From assembly GCA_947632315.1 (NCBI GenBank), contig CANROV010000038.1, positions 1 through 14,082 of the forward strand: a stretch of DNA of 14,082 nt, given 5' to 3'. The DNA is from Candidatus Gastranaerophilales bacterium. GTDB taxonomy: Bacteria > Cyanobacteriota > Vampirovibrionia > Gastranaerophilales > Gastranaerophilaceae. The translations under genes and the position numbers were made by a program. How positions within the stretch are numbered: the first letter of the stretch is position 1; each line of letters begins with the position of its first letter. Below are positions 1 through 6,525 of the stretch, piece by piece. The notes below the pieces were generated by a model, which was given only the letters and a program-made list of their open reading frames with translations, did not search any database and was not told the origin of the DNA.

Positions 1-795
1 CATTCTTGCAACACCTTCAATTGTCTTTAAAGTAACGTTTCCGACAAAGCCGTCGCATACTATAACGTCGCAATTGCCTAAAAATATTTCTTTACCTTCT
101 GCATTACCTATAAAATTCAATTCATCTTTATTTTCATCAAAGAGTTTATAAGTATCTTTAGCCAGTTCGTCGCCTTTGCCTGCTTCTTCACCAATATTTA
201 GAAGTGCAATACGTGGATTTTCAACACCTAAAACCAATTTAGCATAAGTCGAACCCATTAATCCAAACTGATAAAGCATTTCAGGTGTGCAATCAGTATT
301 TGCACCAGAGTCAATTAATACTAACGGCCCTTTCATTGTAGGTATAACTGTAGCTATAGCAGGACGCTCAATTCCATGCAATCTTCCCAGCCCAAATAAA
401 CTAGCTCCCATAGCTGCACCTGTTGAACCAGCTGCAACAACAGCATCAGAACTTCCTGTAACCACTGAATTTACTGCAAGAACTATTGAAGAATTCTTTT
501 TCTTTCTAATTGCCTGGCCAGGGGCTTCTCCCATTTCTATAACTTCTGAGGCATGTGTCTTTTTTATATCTAAATTTTTAGTATTTACTCTTATTCTTTT
601 AGGAGGAAATATTCCACCGCCGACGGAGCATACAATCCCCTCTTGGTCTATTCTGTCCAGTTCTCTTTCTATATCATATAACTTCCCAACTAATTCAATG
701 GGAATATTATACTCAGCAGCAGCCCATACTGCCCCTTCAACTATCGCTTTGGGCGCATTATCTCCACCCATTGCATCTATAGCTATCCTAGTCAT
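1..795 (-). CDS. plsX: Phosphate acyltransferase PlsX (3' end cut by window)
   Basis: PlsX converts acyl-ACP and phosphate into acyl-phosphate, the acyl donor for PlsY in the first step of phosphatidic acid synthesis; it is a peripheral membrane enzyme. Reading the minus strand from the ATG at 795 gives 265 residues. They open with the family signature MTRIAIDAMGGDNAPKAIV and carry the conserved segments VVAAGSTGAAM, RPAIATVIPT, LIDSGANTDC, GEEAGKGDELAK and CDGFVGNVTLK. The family is usually about 330 residues, so roughly the last fifth lies outside the window. The ATG is the only plausible start, because in-frame TAG stops lie just upstream; a GGGGA stretch about 10 nt before it can serve as ribosome binding site. 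The gene begins 26 nt after the rpmF stop, and rpmF-plsX is a widely conserved pair, so co-transcription is likely. Identification is secure. Confidence 0.96.
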   Translation of the reverse strand, partial: MTRIAIDAMGGDNAPKAIVEGAVWAAAEYNIPIELVGKLYDIERELDRIDQEGIVCSVGGGIFPPKRIRVNTKNLDIKKTHASEVIEMGEAPGQAIRKKKNSSIVLAVNSVVTGSSDAVVAAGSTGAAMGASLFGLGRLHGIERPAIATVIPTMKGPLVLIDSGANTDCTPEMLYQFGLMGSTYAKLVLGVENPRIALLNIGEEAGKGDELAKDTYKLFDENKDELNFIGNAEGKEIFLGNCDVIVCDGFVGNVTLKTIEGVARM

Positions 796-821
796 ACTAC
801 TATATCCCCGTTTTTATTTCC

Positions 822-1025
822 CTATTCTTCAGTTTTTGTTTCTTTTTTTACTGCTTTTTTACTTACTGTTTTACCTTTGTATGTTCCGCATTCTGTACAT
901 ACTGTATGTGTTAATACTGTTGCTCCACAGTTTGTGCAGATTGTTGTTTCTGGTACTGTCCCTTTCCAATTTGCTCTTCTGTGTCCTTGTGCCGATTTTC
1001 CAGTTCTTTTCTTTGGTACTGCCAT
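822..1025 (-). CDS. rpmF: 50S ribosomal protein L32 (zinc-binding form)
   Basis: A structural protein of the large ribosomal subunit. The 67 residues start MAVPKKRTGKSAQGHRRANW, the L32 signature (start Met, then AVPK+R.S/T). Two CxxC pairs, C30/C33 and C43/C46, form the zinc-ribbon, so this is the zinc-dependent (C+) paralogue rather than the zinc-free version that some bacteria induce under zinc starvation. The last 15 residues are a Lys/Thr/Glu-rich tail, common in this family. An AAAAGGA ribosome binding site precedes the ATG. It is the promoter-proximal gene of the rpmF-plsX operon, which in many bacteria continues into fatty-acid genes. Confidence 0.97.
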   Translation of the reverse strand: MAVPKKRTGKSAQGHRRANWKGTVPETTICTNCGATVLTHTVCTECGTYKGKTVSKKAVKKETKTEE

Positions 1026-1102
1026 AATTATTATCCTTTTCTAACTTACTTTTCTTTATTAAAGTGCGGTTGGTTATATTTTATTACTCCCGCCCTTTTT
1101 AA

Positions 1103-1111
1103 TTTATACCA
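1103..1111 (-). promoter_or_regulatory. Candidate extended -10 promoter of rpmF-plsX
   Basis: On the minus strand this reads TGGTATAAA, an extended -10 element (TGnTATAAA), about 78 nt before the rpmF start. No good -35 hexamer is seen 16-18 nt upstream, which is tolerated with an extended -10. An alternative is TTGTTA with TATACT further upstream, at a 19-nt spacing. The element lies between the upstream terminator and rpmF, where a promoter must be. Confidence 0.35.
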
Positions 1112-1192
1112 CAAACAAATTTATTTAGTATATGTATTATTACGTTTCGGTTAACAATTTTTATTGTATTGTAATTTGAACGATTTTTTGTC

Positions 1193-1225
1193 AAAAAAAA
1201 GGAGCAGATAATCTGCTCCTTTTTT
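1193..1225 (-). terminator. Intrinsic terminator after the small-protein operon
   Basis: A near-perfect inverted repeat, GGAGCAGAT (1201-1209) and ATCTGCTCC (1211-1219), is flanked by a run of A on one side and T on the other. The fold is symmetric, so it can work in both directions. It lies 16 nt beyond the stop codon of the minus-strand gene ending at 1242, which it most likely terminates. Confidence 0.85.
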
Positions 1226-1241
1226 ATATAATTGCTTTTTA

Positions 1242-1583
1242 TTAATTGCCGCCAAAGTTGTATGTGAATGACCTTTGCAGTGAACTTTGCAGGGCATTGT
1301 CTGATGATTGTAATTCTGTATTCGCTGCTTGAAGCTGGGTTTGGAATTTTTGAATTTCTATATCTATCTTCTTTTCCATTGCTTCTAATTCTGCTTTTTT
1401 AGCCTCAAGTTTTTTTACAGCTGGTGAATCTTTATCGGCAAAATCATTAATTTCAGAAGTGTACTGAGCTATTTGATCAGTCATTTCAAGTTTAACCTGT
1501 GTCCGTTCGGTTATTTTGGACTCCAGATTATTGATGTAATTTATTAAGTACATTTTACGGGAGAAATTTACTAGAAAACCCAT
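1242..1583 (-). CDS. Small coiled-coil protein of unknown function
   Basis: Not recognised as a named family. The 113 residues start MGFLVNFSRKMYLINYI. From about residue 15 to 105 they are almost entirely helix-favouring and charged (for example KKLEAKKAELEAMEKKIDIE), with one break near ADKDSPAVK, suggesting a helical hairpin. The short C-terminal tail, SFTYNFGGN, is aromatic and glycine-containing and is not helical. There is no signal peptide or membrane segment. The gene starts 6 nt after the stop of the upstream gene, and its AAGG ribosome binding site overlaps that stop codon, so the two are probably translationally coupled. The size and coiled-coil hairpin recall FliJ/YscO-type export stalk proteins, but no neighbour is an export gene, so I do not assign that role. 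Confidence 0.75.
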   Translation of the reverse strand: MGFLVNFSRKMYLINYINNLESKITERTQVKLEMTDQIAQYTSEINDFADKDSPAVKKLEAKKAELEAMEKKIDIEIQKFQTQLQAANTELQSSDNALQSSLQRSFTYNFGGN

Positions 1584-1589
1584 ATTTTC

Positions 1590-1880
1590 TTACCTTGTTT
1601 GATTTAATGATCGACCTTTTAAGAATACGTGCTCCGAGTTTTGTGCCAATATTAACTCTGTTTTCTTTAGTTTGTACTTTTCATAATTTATTCGGTATTT
1701 AATATTCCTTAATTTCTTTTTTACTGTTGCTAGTTCTTTTATTTGCCCGATGATTTCATTGAAAAATATCTTTATCGGATTTCTTTTCTTTAAAAACACT
1801 CGGGTGAAATCAAGAAAATTCTTCAACCGTCTAAAATATGTATTTAATGTATCTGTAGCTGCCGCTGTAGGTTTAGCCAA
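1590..1880 (-). CDS. Small basic helical protein of unknown function (TTG start)
   Basis: Not recognised. The 96-residue product is strongly basic (many Lys/Arg) and helix-rich. It begins MAKPTAAATDTLNTYFRRL and has a lysine-rich stretch (TVKKKLRNIKYRINYEKYKLKK) around residues 52-74. There is no hydrophobic segment long enough to span a membrane. The start codon is TTG: a strong AAGGAGA lies 6-7 nt upstream, and the nearest upstream ATG is followed directly by TAG. It is the first gene of a two-gene operon with the coiled-coil protein, and its stop codon sits inside the ribosome binding site of that gene. The strong ribosome binding site and coupling argue that it is real. A nucleic-acid or partner-protein binding role is possible but only a guess from charge. 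Confidence 0.7.
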   Translation of the reverse strand: MAKPTAAATDTLNTYFRRLKNFLDFTRVFLKKRNPIKIFFNEIIGQIKELATVKKKLRNIKYRINYEKYKLKKTELILAQNSEHVFLKGRSLNQTR

Positions 1881-2063
1881 TTTTTTCTCCTTACTTTAGC
1901 AAGACTACATAAATAATAAAACATTGAGTTAAAAATTATTGCCTGTTTTAATTTTTGTATTTTGTCTTGCTTTTTTTCGTTTATTTTTCTCGAATTGCTT
2001 TAATCACTTATTTTTTTTTATCGGCACTTTTATTTTTTTCTTTAATTTTTTTTAATCTTTTAT
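1881..2063. other. AT-rich intergenic leader of the two-gene operon
   Basis: This stretch contains no open frame of note. On the minus strand it must hold the promoter and leader for the small-protein operon, but I could not pick a convincing -35/-10 pair. An 8-bp inverted repeat, AGCAAGAC (1898-1905) and GTCTTGCT (1964-1971), brackets 58 nt, the right arm lying close before the ribosome binding site. This could be chance in such biased sequence. Confidence 0.3.
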
Positions 2064-2102
2064 AAAAAAAAATTTACATTTTTTTACAAAAATGTAAATT
2101 TT
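2064..2102 (-). terminator. A/T-only intrinsic terminator of the kinase gene
   Basis: A perfect 15-bp inverted repeat (2069-2083 with 2088-2102) around the loop TTAC, followed on the minus strand by a run of T. It lies 21 nt after the stop of the kinase gene. The stem holds only one G-C pair, so stability comes from length rather than GC content. Confidence 0.75.
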
Positions 2103-2123
2103 AACTTTATATTTTGTTATTAA

Positions 2124-2969
2124 CTACCTGTAAAAATTTATTACATCATTTACAAGATTTATAATTTTAGTAGTCATTTCTTCTATGTATTCAGAGCTTG
2201 TTAACCCGTTTATTACTATATCAGCATTTTGCATTGTAGGTCTTATATATGTTTGGGCTGTTGTATTTACATCTTCAAATTGATGTTCAGCCGCTACACC
2301 AGTTTTTCCTCTTGATATTGCTCTTAAAAACCATCTTTCTTTTATTTTTTCAAAAGGTGTAAATACATATACTTTTATATCAAACAAATCAACTAATTCT
2401 TCACCAAGAACATACAAGCCTTCTGCCAATATAGCTCTTGTCGGATTTTTATATGCCCTATTTGGTATGCTTTCGCAAGTTACAAAATCATACTCTGGAG
2501 CATTTACTCCGCAGCCATTTTTTAAACTGATTAAATGCGCTCTCATTAATTCTAAATTTATTGCCTCTGGACGATCAAAACTAAAGCCTGTTTTATACAG
2601 TTCTTCGTAGCTTCCAGCTGCTTTTAATTCTTCAGATGTATCTTTATAATAATCATCACAGCATAAAGAGGTATATGTTTCACCATATAATTTTTTTCTT
2701 ATTGCTTTTGACATGTAATTTACTAGTGTCGTTTTTCCAGAAGCTGACTCACCAGTAATACCAATTAGACAAATTTTATCTTTACTGCCTATATAATCTT
2801 TTATTATTTTTAATAAAACATTTTCGTTAACAGACAATATTAAAGGCTGTTTTTGTCTTCTGTCTTCTTCCAAGATATCTTTTAATCCGTCTAATATTTT
2901 GAAAACTGCCAGATTTTTATTAGTTTCATTTTGAACATTTTTTTCAATTAATGTGCTTTCAACTGACAT
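2124..2969 (-). CDS. Uridine kinase / phosphoribulokinase-family P-loop kinase
   Basis: Probably an ATP/GTP-dependent kinase of a nucleoside or related small molecule, in the cytoplasm. The 281 residues show a Walker A loop GITGESASGKTT (70-81), the catalytic/Mg region CCDDYY (103-108), FDRPEAIN (131-138), PEYDF (158-162), the EG of the AEGLYVL strand (182-188) and a lid with R216 and R220. All are typical of the uridine kinase (Udk)/PRK superfamily. Classical Udk is near 210 residues; this one has about 60 extra N-terminal residues before the P-loop, acidic then hydrophobic-helical. The substrate is therefore not certain, and I leave the symbol blank. GGAG lies 7 nt before the ATG. A terminator follows directly. 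It is 77 nt downstream of the patatin gene with no terminator between, so co-transcription is possible. Confidence 0.85.
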   Translation of the reverse strand: MSVESTLIEKNVQNETNKNLAVFKILDGLKDILEEDRRQKQPLILSVNENVLLKIIKDYIGSKDKICLIGITGESASGKTTLVNYMSKAIRKKLYGETYTSLCCDDYYKDTSEELKAAGSYEELYKTGFSFDRPEAINLELMRAHLISLKNGCGVNAPEYDFVTCESIPNRAYKNPTRAILAEGLYVLGEELVDLFDIKVYVFTPFEKIKERWFLRAISRGKTGVAAEHQFEDVNTTAQTYIRPTMQNADIVINGLTSSEYIEEMTTKIINLVNDVINFYR

Positions 2970-3011
2970 TATTTTCTCCGCTCTTTTGTTTCCTTATTTG
3001 CTTAAAATCCA

Positions 3012-3017
3012 ATTATA
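3012..3017 (-). promoter_or_regulatory. Candidate -10 box for the kinase gene
   Basis: The minus strand reads a consensus TATAAT 42 nt before the kinase ATG. No recognisable -35 is seen at normal spacing, and TATAAT arises easily by chance in sequence this AT-rich, so support is weak. Confidence 0.3.
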
Positions 3018-3046
3018 AAATAATTTGTTAGCTAATGCCTATTTTT

Positions 3047-4246
3047 TTAACTTTTATTACTAAATTTTGTTACATATTCTTTTATATCTGTATTTCTGTT
3101 CTTAATTATATTTAATATATAAACAATTTCTTCATCTATTTTATCGGCATTTTGGAGCTTTTTTCCAAACACTATATATTTTTTAACATTTGCAAGAATT
3201 TTATTTTTTAATTCTTTAATTTTTTCATATACTGATTTATCAATAAAATTTATATCTTCGCTCATTGATGAAAGTATTTCATTTACAATAGTAATTAAAT
3301 CATTTACATTATTATATTTAAGAGCCTTTTGGGATAATTCTAATTTCCTTTTTATATTTTGGTATATTCCAAAAATCCTTTCTTTTTTTTCAATTAATGT
3401 TTTTGAAAAATAATCTTTTGTAATTCGATATCCTTTTTCAATTAACTCTTCTTTTTGTGTTTTATCAATAGTAAAATCAAACATTATTATATCTTTTGTA
3501 TCAATTACAACATAATCATATCTATCATTTTGGTAATACAAATTAAAAACATTCTCTGTAGATAAATACCAAATTGTATTTATTATTGAATTTACAAAAT
3601 CCATAGGATTTTTAATATCACTGCCGTCTCGAGAACCTTCTAATCTAAATTCCAATAGTCTTGAATTTTCATTATCTAAATCTTCATATATTTTCCAAGC
3701 TGGCCAGCTTTTTATTAAATCACCATCTACCAATAATAATCCATTATAGTTAACTGGTTTCATTAATCCTGGTAAACTTGCTGATGCTCTTACAGCTATT
3801 GCTATTTCACAATCTGGTGTCGTTTTTTTTGAAAATATAAATGGAGTATTCGTATTTATATCTATAGTTAATATATATAAATCTTTTTCTAAATCTTTAA
3901 ATGTTATTTTTTTCTTTTTGTCTTTATTATTTGTTACTTTTAAGGAAAATTTTTCTCTAAGCCAATCTAAAAAAATTTCCCCTTTGCTTAAGGATAAATC
4001 CGTATTAAATATATTTATATTAAGGTCGCGGAACATATTTAAGTTAAAATCCAAAAACAATTCTTTTATTTCGTCTTCGCTGTATCCTACAGCATACAAT
4101 GCAGCGAACACTGCACCAACTGATGAACCTGCTATTGAATTTATATTTATTCCAAATTCTTTTAACGCTTTTAATGCGCCGATATAGCACATGCCCCTAA
4201 TACCGCCGCCGCCAAATATACAATTGTATTTAACTTCTTTTGACAA
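3047..4246 (-). CDS. Patatin-like phospholipase (TTG start)
   Basis: A serine lipid acyl hydrolase that probably releases fatty acids from membrane phospholipids or lysolipids. Counting from my chosen start, the 399-residue product has the oxyanion-hole loop GGGGIRG (12-18), the nucleophile elbow GSSVG with Ser42, and the dyad Asp174 in VDGD, preceded by the conserved RASASLPGLMKPV. These cover the whole patatin domain in the first 200 or so residues. The remainder is charged, helical and unrecognised, possibly for membrane or partner binding. There is no signal peptide, so it is likely cytoplasmic or peripheral. The open frame extends 15 codons further to a TTG at 4291, but that stretch is the terminator hairpin of pnp. 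The TTG at 4246 has a GGGGA ribosome binding site at proper spacing and puts the oxyanion loop at the usual place near the N-terminus. I prefer it. Confidence 0.9.
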   Translation of the reverse strand: MSKEVKYNCIFGGGGIRGMCYIGALKALKEFGININSIAGSSVGAVFAALYAVGYSEDEIKELFLDFNLNMFRDLNINIFNTDLSLSKGEIFLDWLREKFSLKVTNNKDKKKKITFKDLEKDLYILTIDINTNTPFIFSKKTTPDCEIAIAVRASASLPGLMKPVNYNGLLLVDGDLIKSWPAWKIYEDLDNENSRLLEFRLEGSRDGSDIKNPMDFVNSIINTIWYLSTENVFNLYYQNDRYDYVVIDTKDIIMFDFTIDKTQKEELIEKGYRITKDYFSKTLIEKKERIFGIYQNIKRKLELSQKALKYNNVNDLITIVNEILSSMSEDINFIDKSVYEKIKELKNKILANVKKYIVFGKKLQNADKIDEEIVYILNIIKNRNTDIKEYVTKFSNKS

Positions 4247-4265
4247 AAAATCCCCTTTTTTATAC

Positions 4266-4300
4266 AAAAAGCCCTCGGGATGATTTCCCAAAGGCTTTTT
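4266..4300 (-). terminator. Intrinsic terminator of pnp
   Basis: A 15-bp stem (4286-4300 with 4266-4280; two G-U pairs) around a 5-nt loop, ending on the minus strand in GGCTTTTT. It begins 8 nt after the pnp stop codon. The patatin ribosome binding site follows within 15 nt, so some read-through may supply the downstream gene. Confidence 0.8.
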
Positions 4301-4308
4301 TGTTATAT

Positions 4309-6444
4309 TTATTTGCAGTTTGCAGCTTCTTCTTCGGTTACACCTTTTATTGTCAAGCTTACTTTGCCTCTGTCATCGATTTTTATTATTTTAACGATAA
4401 CTTCATCACCTACATTTAAGTGTCCCTCAATAGTATCAATTCTTTCCTTGCAAACTTGTGATATATGCACCATACCGTCTTTACCAGGTGCAAGTTCAAC
4501 GAAAGCTCCAAATTGAACGATTTTAACGACTTTTCCTCTGCATACCATACCTTCTTCAGGTTTAAAGGTCATTTGATTTATCATCTTCATAGCAATATCG
4601 GCGCCGTCTTTATCGTTTGATGTTATTGTAACTCTGCCGTCATCTTGAATATCGATTTCAGCACCTGAAGCTTCTATTATTCCTCTTATATTCTTTCCTC
4701 CTGGGCCGATTACTGTTCCAATATCTTCAACAGGAATAGTCATGGTAAATATTCTCGGTGCATAAGGAGATAATTCTTTTGCAGGCTCTGTTATAACCTC
4801 TCTCATTTTAGATAAAATGTGTAATCTTCCCTCTTTTGCCTGAGCCAATGCACGTCTTAAAGTATCATTTGCAATACCTTTTGCCTTCATATCCATTTGC
4901 AGAGCGGTTATACCGTCATCGTTACCTGTTACTTTAAAGTCCATATCGCCCAAGAAATCTTCAATACCTTGGATGTCAGTTAATACAACAGGTTCTCTGC
5001 CAGGTTCTGTAATCATACCCATTGCAACACCGCCAATCATACATTTAACAGGAACACCTGCATTCATTAATGCCATGGAACTTCCGCAAGTAGACCCCAT
5101 TGATGTTGAGCCGTTTGATTCAAGTACATCTGAGGTAACTCTGATTGTATAACCAAATTCTTCTTGAGAAGGAAGTGCGGGAACATTTGCTCTTTCAGCT
5201 AAATTTCCGTGGCCTACTTCTCTTCTTCCGGGGCCTCTGAGTGCCTTTACTTCACCGACTGAAAATCCGGGGAATATATATTTATGCATATATGTTTTTT
5301 CCGTTTCAGGGTCAACACCGTCAAGCTCTTGTTTCATGCCGGGGCCTGCCAATGTCGCAACTGATAATATTTGAGTTTGACCTCTTGTAAAAACTGCGCT
5401 TCCATGAGCTCTTGGAATAACGCCAACTTCACACCAGATAGGTCTTACTTCATTTGGTTTTCTTCCGTCGGCTCTAACACCTTCATCCAAAATCATAGCT
5501 CTCATGATTTTCTTTTCTGCCGCTTTAAATTCTTCCGAAACAAAATCTATACCGGTTTCTTCCATTATTTTATTTATGTAATGGTCTTCGCCTAAAGCTT
5601 CAACTTTCTCTTTTACAAGTTTTTTTGCTTCATCCAGTTTATTTTGTCTGTAAGTTCTGTCGAAGTTATGATATGCATCAAAAATCATATCGTGAGCTGT
5701 TTCATTAATTATATTTTTAAGTTCGGTAGTATCATAAGGGTCAACAAATTCTTGTTTTTGAACTCCGCATTCTTCCACAAATTTAAGCTGAGCTTCACAT
5801 TGTTTCCTTATTTCAACTTGAGCAAATTCAACAGCTTCCATAATATCGCCTTCAGTAACGAATTTACAGCCTGCTTCAACCATTATTACGCTGTCATGAG
5901 TACCTGCAACAACAATATCCAAAGCTGATTTATCAGCTTCCTGATGAGTTGGATTAGCGATTAATTTACCGTCGATTTTAGAAACTCTTACAGCTCCGAT
6001 AGGGCCTTCAAAAGGTGCGCCTGTAAGCATAAGTGCGCAGGAAGCTCCGAGCATGGCAAGTGTATCAGGCTGATTAACTTGATCGTAGCTGAATAATTGA
6101 GCTACTATTTGTATATCGTTTCTGTATCCGTGCGGAAACAGTGGTCTTATTGGTCTGTCTATCAAACGAGATATAAGAATAGCTTTATCGGAAGCTTTAC
6201 CTTCGCTTCTGTTATATCCTCCGGGGATTCTTCCTATAGCTGACATTCTTTCTTCATAATCAATTAATAACGGGAAAAAATCTATACCGACTCTTGGTTC
6301 AGGGCTGACACAACAATGAACAAATAACATTGTATCACCACATCTTACCGTAACTGAGCTGGTAGCTGATTTCGCATACTTCCCTGTTTCGATGGTTACA
6401 ATCTTTTCACCAACAGGAATTTCAATTTTCTTTGATTCTACCAT
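4309..6444 (-). CDS. pnp: Polynucleotide phosphorylase (PNPase)
   Basis: A 3'-5' exoribonuclease that uses phosphate to degrade RNA to nucleoside diphosphates; it acts in mRNA decay and forms a trimeric ring. The 711 residues match the normal family length and carry every domain in order: first RNase PH domain (about 10-140), helical linker, second RNase PH domain (about 320-550), KH domain with GPGG at 580-583, and S1 domain (about 632-700). The phosphate-binding signatures GRREVGHG (406-413) and STSMGSTCGSS (446-456) and the active-site Asp residues at 510 and 518 (DDGITALQMDMK) are intact. The S1 domain is followed by only a short acidic tail, TEEEAANCK. The leader lacks a strong ribosome binding site (only AAGAG-type purines). 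It is transcribed divergently from rsgA and ends in a clear hairpin. Identification is secure. Confidence 0.98.
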   Translation of the reverse strand: MVESKKIEIPVGEKIVTIETGKYAKSATSSVTVRCGDTMLFVHCCVSPEPRVGIDFFPLLIDYEERMSAIGRIPGGYNRSEGKASDKAILISRLIDRPIRPLFPHGYRNDIQIVAQLFSYDQVNQPDTLAMLGASCALMLTGAPFEGPIGAVRVSKIDGKLIANPTHQEADKSALDIVVAGTHDSVIMVEAGCKFVTEGDIMEAVEFAQVEIRKQCEAQLKFVEECGVQKQEFVDPYDTTELKNIINETAHDMIFDAYHNFDRTYRQNKLDEAKKLVKEKVEALGEDHYINKIMEETGIDFVSEEFKAAEKKIMRAMILDEGVRADGRKPNEVRPIWCEVGVIPRAHGSAVFTRGQTQILSVATLAGPGMKQELDGVDPETEKTYMHKYIFPGFSVGEVKALRGPGRREVGHGNLAERANVPALPSQEEFGYTIRVTSDVLESNGSTSMGSTCGSSMALMNAGVPVKCMIGGVAMGMITEPGREPVVLTDIQGIEDFLGDMDFKVTGNDDGITALQMDMKAKGIANDTLRRALAQAKEGRLHILSKMREVITEPAKELSPYAPRIFTMTIPVEDIGTVIGPGGKNIRGIIEASGAEIDIQDDGRVTITSNDKDGADIAMKMINQMTFKPEEGMVCRGKVVKIVQFGAFVELAPGKDGMVHISQVCKERIDTIEGHLNVGDEVIVKIIKIDDRGKVSLTIKGVTEEEAANCK

Positions 6445-6487
6445 GTTTTTCTCTTTTCTTTTTTCTACACTTCTATTTTTATTTTTG

Positions 6488-6516
6488 ATTATATATTAAA
6501 TATATTTTTATGTATA
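6488..6516 (-). promoter_or_regulatory. Candidate promoter of pnp
   Basis: The minus strand reads TATACA (6511-6516), a 17-nt spacer, then a consensus TATAAT (6488-6493). This would start transcription near 6481 and give a leader of roughly 37 nt. The -35 falls on the -10 of the divergent rsgA promoter, so the two may exclude each other. Confidence 0.45.
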
Positions 6517-6518
6517 AT
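6513..6518 (+). promoter_or_regulatory. Candidate -10 box of the rsgA operon
   Basis: A consensus TATAAT ends 7 nt before the rsgA ATG, so the predicted transcription start coincides with the start codon (leaderless mRNA). The -35 region is poor (TATATA). No ribosome binding site is present between the box and the ATG, which fits the leaderless reading. Confidence 0.45.
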
Positions 6519-6525
6519 AATTTAT

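Noticed and set aside
287..1027. A 246-codon plus-strand open frame
   Set aside because: It lies antisense across plsX and rpmF, whose minus-strand products are unmistakable. The predicted protein is low-complexity and hydrophobic at its end, as expected for a shadow frame.
1242..1583. Assignment of the coiled-coil protein as FliJ/YscO
   Set aside because: Only size and helical hairpin fit. There is no specific motif and no flagellar or type III secretion gene in the window.
3047..4246. Patatin as effector of an anti-phage signalling system
   Set aside because: No cyclase, sensor or other defence gene is adjacent; its neighbours are pnp and a nucleoside-type kinase.
4247..4291. N-terminal extension of the patatin protein
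   Set aside because: It overlaps the pnp terminator hairpin and has no ribosome binding site before it.
4280..4516. Plus-strand open frame at the pnp 3' end
   Set aside because: Antisense to the pnp S1 domain, with no ribosome binding site or recognisable product.
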